From: Haloarcula pelagica
GTDB taxonomy: Archaea > Halobacteriota > Halobacteria > Halobacteriales > Haloarculaceae
Assembly (NCBI RefSeq): GCF_030127105.1
Contig: NZ_CP126161.1
Span: forward strand, 2,108,001-2,172,000
DNA: 64,000 bases
Direction: 5' to 3'
Of the stretch, positions 1-8,893 are shown piece by piece. Both the position numbers and the translations under genes were made by a program. The notes under the pieces are model-generated. The model searched no databases, was not told where the DNA came from, and was given only the letters and a program-made list of their open reading frames with translations. The stretch's first letter is position 1. Each line of letters starts with the position of its first letter.

Positions 1-1
1 T

Positions 2-178
2 GTCGTCCGGATCAACGGCGGGACCCGGAGCGCGATCGCCCAGCAGCTCCCGGACGACATGACGGTGTCGTTCGACGCCCAGGCCGTCGTCGACACGCTA
101 CAGGTGCTGGAACGGTACGATCTGGTCGTCCTGGAGGGCAACACCTGGAAGCCGGGCCCGGCGTTACAGGAGAGCTAG
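2..178 (+). CDS. C-terminal end of an unidentified protein (partial)
   Basis: An open frame enters from the left edge and ends at TAG 176-178, giving the last 58 residues (ending PGPALQES). The composition is typical of a haloarchaeal coding region. The fragment contains a short segment, LQVLERYDLVVLEGNTW, that could be the wing of a winged helix or part of a regulatory domain, but I do not recognise the family. The start lies outside the window, so no function is assigned. Confidence 0.55.
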   Translation, partial: VVRINGGTRSAIAQQLPDDMTVSFDAQAVVDTLQVLERYDLVVLEGNTWKPGPALQES

Positions 179-299
179 CTGTCGAGCGGCCGCACGGTCC
201 TGTTTTGAGCCCGACGTAGACACCCATAGACGAGTCTTCTCGCTGTCGAAACGGTCGTGGAGCGACCGGCGTCGGCAAATGTTTCCGAGTATCGGTAGA

Positions 300-308
300 C
301 CTATATGC
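300..308 (+). promoter_or_regulatory. Candidate TATA box for the HVO_0416-type gene
   Basis: An AT-rich CCTATATGC stretch lies about 27 bp before the ATG at 332. This is the spacing expected for an archaeal TATA box driving a leaderless or nearly leaderless transcript. No Shine-Dalgarno sequence is visible before the start, which fits. Confidence 0.45.
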
Positions 309-331
309 TGGTGTGGTATAGCATATCACGT

Positions 332-511
332 ATGGCGTCCGCACCGAGCAGTGACGATATGTTCGACCAGTTCCTCTCCCAGCGGGGCCACGAAGTCGAG
401 GTGGCCGAGTGGGAGGAGAGCTACAACAAGAAGCAGTGTCCCGACTGCGGCGGTCTCCACGAAACTGCGGCGACAGAGTGCTCGGTGTGTGGGTGGACAC
501 CCGTAAACTGA
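332..511 (+). CDS. HVO_0416 family small zinc-finger protein
   Basis: A 59-residue protein with two CxxC knuckles, CPDCGG and CSVCGW, separated by about 14 residues. This forms a compact four-cysteine zinc site in the C-terminal half. The N-terminal half (FDQFLSQRGHE) and the WEESYNK segment match my memory of the haloarchaeal HVO_0416 family. The ATG at 332 was preferred over an in-frame ATG at 305, because family members begin MASAPS-like and the earlier ATG overlaps the TATA region. Its role is unknown; haloarchaea carry many such tiny zinc fingers, some linked to biofilm or swarming phenotypes. Confidence 0.85.
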   Translation: MASAPSSDDMFDQFLSQRGHEVEVAEWEESYNKKQCPDCGGLHETAATECSVCGWTPVN

Positions 512-648
512 CGGTTTCGCCCCACTGATCGCGGCTTTTCCGTCGACTGCTGGCTACCAGCGACAGCACTCGATCGGTTCCGAGAGAACGTGGGTCGAGC
601 CCGGCAGCCGGGGTCAGGGGCCGCCGGATCGACCTCGGGGAGAGAGCG

Positions 649-1134
649 TTAGACCGCGTCCAGTGACGCGTGGAGGAACAGTCCGATCGCGAGATGGTGA
701 CACATCGCTTCCTCGATCATCGACTCGGCGGCTGCCGTGTCGTCGATCGAGTACTGTTTGGTCTGCACGAGTTCGTGCATCCGGAGTCGGTCCTCGGCTT
801 CGAGGTCGTGCAGACGCGGGTACACCGTCCCCGGACTCAGGTCCGCATCGAAGAGCCGCGAGAGTTCCTCCATGAGCCCGGTGCCGTGTGTCTCGTCGTC
901 GGCCAGCGCGATCAGCGCGAGCAGGATCTCGTCCAGGCTCTGGGTCACGAGGCCGTCGTCGACGGTGAGTTCACCGTCGGCGACATCGTCGACGACCGAA
1001 GCCAACAGCAGCTCCGGAATGGCGCCGCTGTCGAGTCCCGGACGGTCCGTCCCGCCGAGAGGGGTCAGTTGCTCGTCGGGTGTCTCGCCCAAGGTCTTGT
1101 CCGTCGTCATGCGACGGAGGTTTTCTCCGGACAT
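649..1134 (-). CDS. PadR-family winged-helix transcriptional regulator
   Basis: A 161-residue protein. Residues about 70-130 form the PadR winged helix, with the motif DETHGTGLMEELSR followed by LSPGTVYPRLHDLE, where PadR recognition helix and wing normally lie. The N-terminal 65 residues are acidic and not part of the PadR domain. The C-terminal helix (residues 135-161) probably dimerises. A good AGGTGA ribosome site precedes the ATG at 1134, and a TATA-like run (1181-1192) lies upstream. It is divergent from the HTH gene at 1261, sharing a 126-bp promoter region. PadR proteins are usually repressors and often autoregulate; the target here is unknown. Confidence 0.8.
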   Translation of the reverse strand: MSGENLRRMTTDKTLGETPDEQLTPLGGTDRPGLDSGAIPELLLASVVDDVADGELTVDDGLVTQSLDEILLALIALADDETHGTGLMEELSRLFDADLSPGTVYPRLHDLEAEDRLRMHELVQTKQYSIDDTAAAESMIEEAMCHHLAIGLFLHASLDAV

Positions 1135-1260
1135 CGTCTCACCTGAACGTGATCCACGCCCAGAGCTTCCGTTGCCAGTCGCATATATACGCGGTAGTGT
1201 TTTCTGAACCTGAAAGGACCTCGGCGCTCGGAAACCCTTTTACTGTCCCGGGAGAATTGC

Positions 1261-1617
1261 ATGATAGTGCCGGACGACAAGAGCATCGAAGAGATTCTCG
1301 ACACGATCGGCGACCAGCACGCACGGCGCGTGCTGGCCGCTATCAGTCGGGAGCCCCAGTCGGCCAAGGAACTCGCCGAGGAGTGTGACCTCTCCCTCCC
1401 GACGGTGTACCGCCGCATCGAGATGCTTGACGAGTACGACCTGATCAAAGACCAGACGCTCGTCGCCGAGGACGGCAACCACTACAAGGTGTATCAATCC
1501 AACTTCGAGTCGACGGTCATCTCCCTGGAAGATCAGGAGTACAAGGTCCGGATCTATCGCGAGGAGAACCTCCCCGACCGGTTCAGCCAGCTCTGGGACG
1601 AACTCAACCCCGAGTGA
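1261..1617 (+). CDS. ArsR-like winged-helix regulator
   Basis: A 118-residue protein whose residues 10-60 form a winged helix (SAKELAEECDLSLPTVYRRIEML) of the ArsR/HTH_20 type. A short beta-rich tail follows (residues 70-105). GGGAG about 8 nt before the ATG acts as ribosome site. It is followed after 51 bp by a DUF7521 membrane protein on the same strand, an arrangement found repeatedly in haloarchaea and suggesting that the two work together, perhaps as a membrane-tuned repressor. No metal-binding cysteines are present, so it is not a classical metal sensor. Confidence 0.8.
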   Translation: MIVPDDKSIEEILDTIGDQHARRVLAAISREPQSAKELAEECDLSLPTVYRRIEMLDEYDLIKDQTLVAEDGNHYKVYQSNFESTVISLEDQEYKVRIYREENLPDRFSQLWDELNPE

Positions 1618-1668
1618 CGGCGATGACGCGAACGTTTACCACCCCGGTCGGCAAACAGAGGTGACAAG

Positions 1669-1968
1669 ATGGCCGAGGGTGTCGCAATCGCGCGCGGTGT
1701 GCTCGTTTTGATGCGGATGGTGGTGTTCGGACTGACGCTCGGGATCACGCTCATCAGCTTCCAGGCGTACCGCAAACGCCCCTCGGAACGACTGCAGTAC
1801 GCCTTCGTCGGGTTCGCCTTCATCAGTATGGGTGTCGCCATCTCCAGTGTCATCACCCAACTGGGTGCGGGCAACGTCGGCGCCCTGGTGCGGGTGTTCT
1901 TCCAGATGGCCGAGACCGTCCCCTTCATCATCGGGTTCTCGATGCTGTACGTCTCGCTGTACCGGTGA
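1669..1968 (+). CDS. DUF7521 family membrane protein
   Basis: A 99-residue protein with three predicted membrane helices (about residues 8-28, 42-63 and 77-97) and a conserved arginine/lysine-rich cytoplasmic turn, YRKRPSERL, between the first two. I recall this pattern as the haloarchaeal DUF7521 family, which is typically encoded right after a small winged-helix gene as here. The function is unknown; partnership with the regulator at 1261-1617 is inferred from gene order only. Confidence 0.7.
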   Translation: MAEGVAIARGVLVLMRMVVFGLTLGITLISFQAYRKRPSERLQYAFVGFAFISMGVAISSVITQLGAGNVGALVRVFFQMAETVPFIIGFSMLYVSLYR

Positions 1969-2022
1969 GGGTCGCTCGGGAAAGCACGCCGTTTATCCGT
2001 CCGCGCCCCCATTGTCGTTTCA

Positions 2023-3864
2023 ATGACTGAACCGACCACCGAGGTCGTCCGCTTGTTCGGTGGGCCCGGCAGCGGGAAGACGACGGCCCTCCTCGACCGT
2101 GTCGACGAGCTGCTGGAAGACGACGATGTCGACTTCCGAGACGTACTCGTGGTGTCCTACACTCGCGCGGCCGCAGCGGAGGTCCGGGAGCGTCTGGCCG
2201 AACGACTGGACGTGACCCCGCGTGCGCTCCGTGGCAACGTCTGTACGATGCACGCGAAGGCCTACGAACTGCTGAACCTCTCACGTGGCGATGTCGTCGG
2301 CGAGGACGACAAGGAGGAGTTCTGTGACCAGTTCGGGATCGACTACGAGGACGAGTACGAGGGGTCCCGGCGCCGGTCGGCCCGCTCGACGACGCTTGGC
2401 AACAAGATCATCGCGACGAGCCAGTGGCTCCAGCGGACCCGGCGTGACGTGGCCGACTGGTACGACGTGCCGTTCAAGTGGGACGACGAGGAGGTCCGCC
2501 TGCCCCCGGAGATCGACGACAACGCACAGACGGGCAACAAGTACACCCCGACCTGGCCGACCGACGACGACCGCGTCGACGTGCCAGAGGCGATCCGGGG
2601 CTGGCGCACCTACAAGGGTGACAACGACGTGATCGGCTTCGCGGACATGCTCGAACGGGTCGCCCAGCGGTCGCTGCTGCCAAGCGTCGACTACCTCATC
2701 ATCGACGAGTTTCAGGACATCACGACGCTGCAGTACGACGTGTACCAGGAGTGGAAACCCCACATGAAGCGGGTACTGATCGCCGGCGACGACGACCAGG
2801 TCGTCTACGCCTGGCAGGGCGCCGACCCGGACCTGCTGCTCGAAGAGCAGGTGACCGAAGACGAGATCCTGCCCAACTCCTACCGGCTCCCCTCCCAGAT
2901 CCTCAACGTGGTCAACCGCGAGGTGCGCCACATCGAGAAACGCCAGGAGAAAGACCTCAACCCGCGCAAAGAGGGCGGCCGCGTTGAGGCGGTCCCCAAC
3001 CCCTCGATGTTCGACCTGGCCCGCAACGTCAAGGCGACCGTCGCCGAGTCCGACGAGACGGTGATGGTCCTCTTCCGGGCGCGCTACCAGATGTTCCAGT
3101 TCATCGACGAGTTCATCGACGAGGGGATCCCCTTCTCCTGTCTGACCGACCAGCGGATGTGGACCGATCGGCTGACACAGTACGTCCGCGGCGTCGAGGC
3201 CGTCGAGAACGACGAACACCTCTCCGTGCTGGAGGCCCGGCGGCTGGCCGACATGCTCGCCGACTCCGCCTTCGGGACTGGCGAGCGCGACGACTTCTTC
3301 GACGAACTGGAGGCGATCGAGGAGAACCACGTCAAAGACGACATCGCCGAGATCGAGATCTCGCCCGACGTGGTCAAAGACCACGTCCCGTTCGTCCCCG
3401 ACGCCGCCTCGGCCGGGGACATGCTGCGGAAGGTGACGAACTTCCAGGAGCGGACCGTCGACGCCTACTTCACCGGCGACTACCGCGGGATGGACGCAGA
3501 CCGGGTCCGCGTGGGCACCATCCACTCCGCGAAGGGGCGCGAGGCCGACCACGTCTTCGTCGCGACCGACCTCACCGAGAAGGTCGTCGAGCAGATGGCC
3601 GCGACGGTCGACCAGAAGGGGATCGAGGTCCCCGGTGTCGACGAGTTCACCAAACACACCAGCCCCGTGCCGACCCTGACCGACAACGAGCGGCGTGTGT
3701 TCTACGTCGGGATGTCCCGCGCCCGGGAACGGCTGGTCCTGCTGGAGAACCTCGTCGACGGCGCGCCGACGCTGCCAATCGACGTGTTGCTGGAGAACGA
3801 ACCCAGCGAGCGTTCCATCGAGGAACTGCTCGACGAGGCCAGCGAACCGCTCGCGGCCGACTGA
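2023..3864 (+). CDS. UvrD/Rep-like superfamily 1 helicase
   Basis: A 613-residue protein with the SF1A helicase motifs in order. Walker A is GGPGSGKTT (residues 13-21), motif II is IIDEFQDIT, motif III is GDDDQVVYAWQG, motif V is TIHSAKGREADHVFV and motif VI is FYVGMSRARERLVL. These motifs couple ATP hydrolysis to 3'-5' unwinding of DNA in repair or replication-fork processing. It is shorter than bacterial UvrD (about 720) and lacks a nuclease domain, as usual for archaeal members. It stands alone and converges on the RNA ligase gene with an 18-bp gap. The start lies next to a TATA-like GTTTATCCG about 30 bp upstream. Confidence 0.9.
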   Translation: MTEPTTEVVRLFGGPGSGKTTALLDRVDELLEDDDVDFRDVLVVSYTRAAAAEVRERLAERLDVTPRALRGNVCTMHAKAYELLNLSRGDVVGEDDKEEFCDQFGIDYEDEYEGSRRRSARSTTLGNKIIATSQWLQRTRRDVADWYDVPFKWDDEEVRLPPEIDDNAQTGNKYTPTWPTDDDRVDVPEAIRGWRTYKGDNDVIGFADMLERVAQRSLLPSVDYLIIDEFQDITTLQYDVYQEWKPHMKRVLIAGDDDQVVYAWQGADPDLLLEEQVTEDEILPNSYRLPSQILNVVNREVRHIEKRQEKDLNPRKEGGRVEAVPNPSMFDLARNVKATVAESDETVMVLFRARYQMFQFIDEFIDEGIPFSCLTDQRMWTDRLTQYVRGVEAVENDEHLSVLEARRLADMLADSAFGTGERDDFFDELEAIEENHVKDDIAEIEISPDVVKDHVPFVPDAASAGDMLRKVTNFQERTVDAYFTGDYRGMDADRVRVGTIHSAKGREADHVFVATDLTEKVVEQMAATVDQKGIEVPGVDEFTKHTSPVPTLTDNERRVFYVGMSRARERLVLLENLVDGAPTLPIDVLLENEPSERSIEELLDEASEPLAAD

Positions 3865-3882
3865 GGGCGCGGCCCCGTCGAC

Positions 3883-4998
3883 TCACTCGTCGACGGTCCC
3901 GCCCGCCAGGTAGTACTCCGTCTTGTCCCGGGTCGCGTGTGCGACCTTCGTGAACGTCACCACTCGTTCGCCGTCCTCGCGGTCGTCCCGTTCGACGTGT
4001 AGCGCCAGCCCCTGGTCCCGGAAGTGTGACAGCAACGATTCGATCGCTTCGGGGTCGCCACGGACGGTGTGGGTCTCGCCCACCGGATCGCCGGCTTCGA
4101 CCGCCCGGATGGTCTCGACGGCCGGCGTAAGGACCGCTTCGCCGAGGCGCCGGGCGCGTTCGCGCACCTCGGCGTCGGACTCGTCGAACTCGACGGCCTG
4201 GAACGCCTCGCGGAGGATTCGCGGGAAGACGAACTCCCGGCCGTAGTCGAAAGGGAGTCCGAAGGCGTGTGCGAGGTCCGCCCGGTGGATCGTGCTGGTG
4301 GTGTACTTCAGCGCCCGCCGGCCGTCCGCCGACTTCATGACGACGCCTTCGCGCCCCTGTGCGTCGAGGCGCCGGATCGCCTCCCTGACGGTGTCGACGG
4401 CGGCCGCGGGCGTGACGGTCCCGAACTCCCGGACCGCGTCGAGCCCGTACTCGCGACAGCAGTCCCGGCGGCGCTCGACGGGCATCGGCGCCCCGCTCTC
4501 GCGGTCCCGAACGTCGAAGACGTAGAACGCCGCCGAGTCCACGTCGTCGTAGTCGTGGGCCGTGTAGGGGTTCTCCGGCCCGACCAGTTCGCCACAGAGC
4601 ATCCGTTCCGGGTGAGCGTCGAAAAACGCCGTGGCGTCGACCGTCTCTGAGACGATGTCGGTGGTGTACGGACAGACGAACCCGCTGCGGGTGAACGCCA
4701 GCAGGTCGCCGTCGACACGCGCGAGGCGGACGTTGTAGCCGTTGAGTTTCTCCTCGACGGCGACCGGGCCGTCGAAGAACTCCGGGACCGTCGGGTCGAG
4801 CACGAGCGCACGCGGGAGCGAGGGGTAGCCACGGACGACGACGCCGTCGACGACGGCAGTCCCGCGTTCGATGCCGTGCCGGGCCGCCGAGAGGTGTCGG
4901 TACTCCCGGCCGCGGAACCACTCGCGCTCGAAGTGCTCTTCGAGGTCCGCGGGGTCGGTTCCCGCCAGGTCCAGCGCGCTCGTCCAGTCACCGCCCAT
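3883..4998 (-). CDS. Rnl3-family ATP-dependent RNA ligase
   Basis: A 371-residue protein of the archaeal RNA ligase family typified by Pab1020/MthRnl. Motif I carries the AMP-accepting lysine, [10 protein letters not shown] with K84. Further nucleotidyltransferase motifs are visible: ELVGPENPY (motif III region), EGVVMKS (motif IV) and ALKYTT (motif V). The C-terminal part (residues 250-371) corresponds to the family dimerisation and C-terminal domains. Such enzymes adenylate and circularise or join single-stranded RNA 5'-phosphate ends. It is divergent from the PIN-domain gene at 5073 with a 74-bp spacer, its usual genomic partner. The natural substrate RNA is unknown. Confidence 0.88.
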   Translation of the reverse strand: MGGDWTSALDLAGTDPADLEEHFEREWFRGREYRHLSAARHGIERGTAVVDGVVVRGYPSLPRALVLDPTVPEFFDGPVAVEEKLNGYNVRLARVDGDLLAFTRSGFVCPYTTDIVSETVDATAFFDAHPERMLCGELVGPENPYTAHDYDDVDSAAFYVFDVRDRESGAPMPVERRRDCCREYGLDAVREFGTVTPAAAVDTVREAIRRLDAQGREGVVMKSADGRRALKYTTSTIHRADLAHAFGLPFDYGREFVFPRILREAFQAVEFDESDAEVRERARRLGEAVLTPAVETIRAVEAGDPVGETHTVRGDPEAIESLLSHFRDQGLALHVERDDREDGERVVTFTKVAHATRDKTEYYLAGGTVDE

Positions 4999-5072
4999 GC
5001 CAACTGTTGACAGTCGATAGACAAAACGGTGCCGGCAGAGCGCCTTTGGTCGTCGGCGTTGTACCGGGGGGT

Positions 5073-5747
5073 ATGGCCGACCGCCCGCTGAAACAACGGT
5101 TCGTGCTCGATACGTCGCTGTTTCTCACGACGGAGATACGCGGACCGGACGGGGACCTCGACGCGGCCTGTCTGGAGCTGCTCGATTTGATCGCGGCGGC
5201 GAAACAGATCCACAACATCTCCTGTTACATGCCCCCGTCGATCAAGGACGAACTGACGACGATGCTCGAAGACCGGTCGGTCGACGACGAGGTGCTGACC
5301 AAACTCGACACCTGGGTCATCACCAAATCGCCGGCCCACTACGAGGTGATGATCCCCGCCGAGTTGGTCTACACGTTCATCGACGAGATGTCCGACCGCG
5401 TCGACCGTGGCCTGCGGGTCTCGGAGAAGGCCGTCCGCAAGGCCGAGGAGTCACGGGCCGAGGCCGTCGAGGAACACGACCACATGACCGAGGTGGACAA
5501 GGTCATCTCGGACCTCCGCGACGAGTACCGGACGACGCTCCGGCAGGGCGTGCTGGACTCGCGTGAGGACTTCGATCTGCTGATCCTGGCGCGCGAACTC
5601 GACGCCGGCGTCGTCACCGAGGATCAGGGGATCATCAACTGGGCGGAGGACTTCGGGCTCCGGTATCTCAAGGGGCGGGCCTTCCCGTCGCTGCTCCGGG
5701 AGTATCTGGCCGCCGACGACCCGGACCGCTGGCGCGATCAGTCCTGA
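5073..5747 (+). CDS. RNA ligase partner protein, PIN-domain nuclease-like
   Basis: A 224-residue protein matching the RNA ligase partner family, a PIN-fold protein found only beside Rnl3 ligases. The N-terminal FVLDTSLFL supplies the first acidic PIN residue. The C-terminal [24 protein letters not shown] supplies the later acidic pair, so a metal-dependent RNase active site looks intact. The ATG at 5073 was preferred over the in-frame one at 5007, because a GGGGGGT ribosome site lies just before it and family members start near the LDTS motif. Its last 10 bp overlap the convergent DUF7533 gene. A role processing RNA ends for the ligase is inferred. Confidence 0.85.
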   Translation: MADRPLKQRFVLDTSLFLTTEIRGPDGDLDAACLELLDLIAAAKQIHNISCYMPPSIKDELTTMLEDRSVDDEVLTKLDTWVITKSPAHYEVMIPAELVYTFIDEMSDRVDRGLRVSEKAVRKAEESRAEAVEEHDHMTEVDKVISDLRDEYRTTLRQGVLDSREDFDLLILARELDAGVVTEDQGIINWAEDFGLRYLKGRAFPSLLREYLAADDPDRWRDQS

Positions 5748-5986
5748 TCGTCGTCCTCGTCGGTCTTGGCGACGGCACCGACGGTCTTCTCGGCGGCCAT
5801 CGACGGGAGGTCCGTCGGCGTGACGAGGTACTGCTCGATGGCGACCATCCCGGCGGCGATCGCGAGAAAGCCGACGCCGGCGACGAACTCGCCCCGGAGC
5901 AGGTGCTCGGCGCCGAACAGCGCGACGGGGATCGCGAAGACGACGACCGTCAGCAGGCCGATCGTATCGAGGATGCCTCCTGCCAT
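5738..5986 (-). CDS. DUF7533 family small membrane protein
   Basis: An 82-residue protein beginning [10 protein letters not shown]. It has two membrane helices (about residues 8-28 and 33-52) joined by [10 protein letters not shown], then a conserved cytoplasmic tail with [14 protein letters not shown] and an acidic end. I recall this layout as haloarchaeal DUF7533. A longer frame runs upstream to 6172, but that part overlaps the phosphoesterase gene and has non-coding composition, so the internal ATG at 5986 was chosen. The function is unknown. Confidence 0.7.
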   Translation of the reverse strand: MAGGILDTIGLLTVVVFAIPVALFGAEHLLRGEFVAGVGFLAIAAGMVAIEQYLVTPTDLPSMAAEKTVGAVAKTDEDDDQD

Positions 5987-6073
5987 TGGAGTGAGATTGC
6001 CCCTGCGGGGGGAAAAGCCTCGCGCCACGGCCGAGGGAGTACGTTCTTCATGCCGGCGACGGAACCGACGGAT

Positions 6074-6565
6074 ATGCACGTCGGCATCGTCTCCGATACA
6101 CACGACAACCTGGATCTGGTCGAGGCGGCGGTCGAGACCTTCACCGCGGAAGGTGTCGAGGCGGTCGTCCACTGTGGCGACTTCGTCGCGCCGTTCTCAG
6201 TGACCCCCTTCGACGGCGACTGGACGTTCTACGCCGCCCGCGGGAACAACGACGGCGAGTGGGCCGTCGAGTCGACCGTCGCCGAGTTCGGGACGTACCT
6301 GGGTGAGATGGGCGAGATCACACTCGACGGCAGCGAGGTCGCGGTGTATCACGGCACGAGCGGTGCCATCGTCGACGCCTTGGTCGAGTGTGGCAACTAC
6401 GACTACGTCTTCCACGGCCACACCCACGAGCGCGGTACCGAGACCTACGAGGGCACTGTCCGTGTCAACCCCGGCGGTATCGCCATCCCGCCGGCGCCGG
6501 GTGTCTTCTCGGTCGCGACACTGGATACCGACGGCGGCGACTTGCAGTTCCACGAACTGGGATAA
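6074..6565 (+). CDS. YfcE/MJ0936-type metallophosphoesterase
   Basis: A 163-residue protein with the calcineurin-like metal motifs in order: DTHDN near the N-terminus, CGDF, GNND and GHTHE, then RVNPGG. This is the full length of the small YfcE/MJ0936 phosphodiesterase family, which binds two divalent metals and hydrolyses phosphodiesters; the physiological substrate is unsettled. The ATG at 6074 starts directly at the first beta strand (MHVGIVSD). An in-frame ATG at 6050 would add eight residues and cannot be excluded. It is monocistronic and convergent with the GAPDH gene. Confidence 0.88.
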   Translation: MHVGIVSDTHDNLDLVEAAVETFTAEGVEAVVHCGDFVAPFSVTPFDGDWTFYAARGNNDGEWAVESTVAEFGTYLGEMGEITLDGSEVAVYHGTSGAIVDALVECGNYDYVFHGHTHERGTETYEGTVRVNPGGIAIPPAPGVFSVATLDTDGGDLQFHELG

Positions 6566-6599
6566 GCAACGAGTGCCGTCCCGAACAGCACGGGGCGGC

Positions 6600-7664
6600 T
6601 CAGTCGTCGGCGGTCCGACGGGCGGTCGCACCGCCGTGTTGGACCAGCCCGCGCCCGACGCCCAGCGCCTCGTCGGTCCGGCTGATGCTGCGGGCGGCGT
6701 CGGGGGTCCGGCCCGACAGCGCCCGGACGGCGTCGATGTTCTCGGGCACCACGTCGGCCTCCTGGTGGATCGCCTGGAACAGGTAGAGGTCACCGTCCTC
6801 GACGGTGACCGATTCCGCCCAGATGCAGTTCTCCCAGACATCGCCCCGCGGCCGGCCGGCGTCGCGGGTGTACTCTTTGAGCTTGCCCGCTCCGTCGATA
6901 CCGAGCGTCTCCGGGATCAGGAACAGCCGCGACTCCTCGGCCAGCAGGTCCCTGATCTCGGCGGCCGAGGGATCGGCGTCGAGCGTGACGTTGACGCTGT
7001 GGGTGTGCATCTGTGTCGTCGGGACCTTCATGCCCATCGTGTCGATGTCGATATCCGGGAAGACGGTCTGTACGTCGGGACCGTGGTGGGAGGGGATCTC
7101 GACCGGGTCGGGCAGCGTGTCGTTGATCGGGCCGCGGCTGGTCTGGCCGGGGTCGCCCCCGCGCCGGACCAGCGTCACCCGGGCCTTCTCGATGCCGTAC
7201 CGCTCGCGCAGTGGGGCAAACAGCCGTGACAGGCCGGTCGTGTTACACGAGACCACGCGGGCGGTGTCGGCCTCCAGCGCCGACTCGTAGTTGGCCCTGG
7301 CGTTGAAACTCATCTCGGCCACGTCGGGGTCCTCGCCGCCCTGGAAGATCGCCGGCGTGTCGTGGTCGGCGTAGAGGTCGGCGTTCTCCGCGCCAACCCC
7401 GCCGGGCGTCGTGTCGACGACGACATCGCTCGCCGCGACGAGATCGTGCACCGTCCCGTCGGTGTGGAGGCCGGCGGCGTCGAACGACGCCCCGCCGTCC
7501 TCGCCGGCCGCGTAGAGGTCGTAGCCGCGGTCGTGTGCGATCGTCGCCTCGAAGTTCGGTGTCCGTTTCGAGACGCCAGCGACGGCCATATCGGGCTGGG
7601 CACGTACCGCGTCGGCGACCCGCTTGCCGATCGTGCCAAAGCCGTTGATGCCCACATGGAGCAT
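6600..7664 (-). CDS. gap: Type II glyceraldehyde-3-phosphate dehydrogenase
   Basis: A 354-residue protein of the archaeal type II GAPDH family. The Rossmann motif [12 protein letters not shown] is at the N-terminus, the catalytic cysteine C140 is in SCNTTGL, and a conserved histidine is in MHTHSVNV (about 220-222). The enzyme interconverts glyceraldehyde 3-phosphate and 1,3-bisphosphoglycerate with NAD(P). Haloarchaea often carry both a bacterial-type and this archaeal-type enzyme, the latter usually assigned to gluconeogenesis. An AT-rich stretch at 7700-7722 upstream probably holds the promoter. The last 20 residues are a variable tail. Confidence 0.95.
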   Translation of the reverse strand: MLHVGINGFGTIGKRVADAVRAQPDMAVAGVSKRTPNFEATIAHDRGYDLYAAGEDGGASFDAAGLHTDGTVHDLVAASDVVVDTTPGGVGAENADLYADHDTPAIFQGGEDPDVAEMSFNARANYESALEADTARVVSCNTTGLSRLFAPLRERYGIEKARVTLVRRGGDPGQTSRGPINDTLPDPVEIPSHHGPDVQTVFPDIDIDTMGMKVPTTQMHTHSVNVTLDADPSAAEIRDLLAEESRLFLIPETLGIDGAGKLKEYTRDAGRPRGDVWENCIWAESVTVEDGDLYLFQAIHQEADVVPENIDAVRALSGRTPDAARSISRTDEALGVGRGLVQHGGATARRTADD

Positions 7665-7831
7665 AGTCGATGGTTCTCGGGAGAGGGGGATATTCTTTGC
7701 GGTTAATAATAATAGAAATTAACTCGGATCGTTGTACTATCGGGCACTGGTACCACGACACAACGCCCGGCGGTACCGGTTCGTTCGATTCCCGTACCAA
7801 GAGTTAATCCGCTCCCGACCCAGCCGTCGGT

Positions 7832-8785
7832 ATGGACAACTCGTCGCTCAGGCGCCCGGCCGAGACGGCCGTCACGCAGTGTCTGAACCTCCAGCCGGAC
7901 GAATCGTGTGCGGTCGTCACCGACGACAAACGGAAAGCCATCGGCGAGGCGCTCTACCGGGTCGCTGCCGAGATCACCGACGACACCGTCTTCGTCCGGT
8001 ACCCGCCGGGTGACCAACACGGCGAGGAGCCTCCTGCGCCGGTCGCCGGCGCGATGCGGACCGCCGACGTGGTGCTGGCACCGACGACCAAGAGCCTGAG
8101 CCACACCGAGGCCCGCAGCGAGGCAAACGCCGCCGGCGCCCGTGTCGCGACGCTGCCGGGTATCACCGAGGGCGTCTTCCTCATGGGACTGGACGCCGAC
8201 TACGAGCGCATCCGCGAACACTGCGAGGCGGTGCTCGCGCAGGTCCGGGACGCCAGCGAAATCCGAGTCACCTCGCCACAGGGGACCGACATCACGTTCG
8301 GTCTCGGTAGCCGAGAGTGGCAACTCGACACCGGCATCGTCCACGAACCGGGCGAGATGTCGAACCTCCCGGCCGGCGAGGTGTTCCTCGCGCCCGAGAC
8401 CGCAGACGGGCGGTTCGTCGTCGACGGGACGATGCGTCCCCACGGGAAACTGGACGGCGTACACCTCGAGTTCGAGGTCGCGGACGGCTCCGTCACCGAG
8501 GTCGGCGACCCCGACGTTCGGGCGGAACTGGAGGCGGCCGCCGAGGCGGTCGGCCGGGACGCCTACAACCTCGCGGAACTGGGTATCGGGACGAACGTCG
8601 CCGTCACGGAACTGGTCGGCTCGGTCCTACTGGACGAGAAGGCCGCAGGTACCGTCCACATCGCCATCGGGGACGACCACGCCATCGGCGGGGACACCCA
8701 CGCACCGATCCACCTGGACGGCATCCTGACCGAACCCACGGTGTACGCCGACGGCGAGGCGATCGACCTCCCGTCCGCCGAATGA
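7832..8785 (+). CDS. M29-like metal-dependent aminopeptidase
   Basis: A 317-residue protein resembling the aminopeptidase T/leucyl aminopeptidase group of family M29. Visible family features are TKSLSHTEAR, NLPAGEVF with a metal-ligand glutamate, ELGIGTN with a second, and the C-terminal GTVHIAIGDDHAIGGD followed by HLDGIL, which hold the remaining histidine and aspartate ligands. It is slightly shorter than the 360-410-residue bacterial enzymes because the N-terminal domain is trimmed. It is cytoplasmic with no signal peptide. Related folds include NicX-type dioxygenases, so peptide hydrolysis is likely but not certain. Confidence 0.8.
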   Translation: MDNSSLRRPAETAVTQCLNLQPDESCAVVTDDKRKAIGEALYRVAAEITDDTVFVRYPPGDQHGEEPPAPVAGAMRTADVVLAPTTKSLSHTEARSEANAAGARVATLPGITEGVFLMGLDADYERIREHCEAVLAQVRDASEIRVTSPQGTDITFGLGSREWQLDTGIVHEPGEMSNLPAGEVFLAPETADGRFVVDGTMRPHGKLDGVHLEFEVADGSVTEVGDPDVRAELEAAAEAVGRDAYNLAELGIGTNVAVTELVGSVLLDEKAAGTVHIAIGDDHAIGGDTHAPIHLDGILTEPTVYADGEAIDLPSAE

Positions 8786-8893
8786 TCGGTCGGCGACGAC
8801 ACGAGAGCGCAGCGCGCCGCCGGTCGTGCCAGCGGCCCACACGAGGCCGGACGTGGCGACGACCATTTACGCTCGGCCCGTCAACGCGGAGGT

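Noticed and set aside
2281-3657. A 458-codon minus-strand frame opposite the helicase gene
   Set aside because: It is valine/aspartate/leucine-rich, the typical antisense shadow of an acidic haloarchaeal protein, with no recognisable domain.
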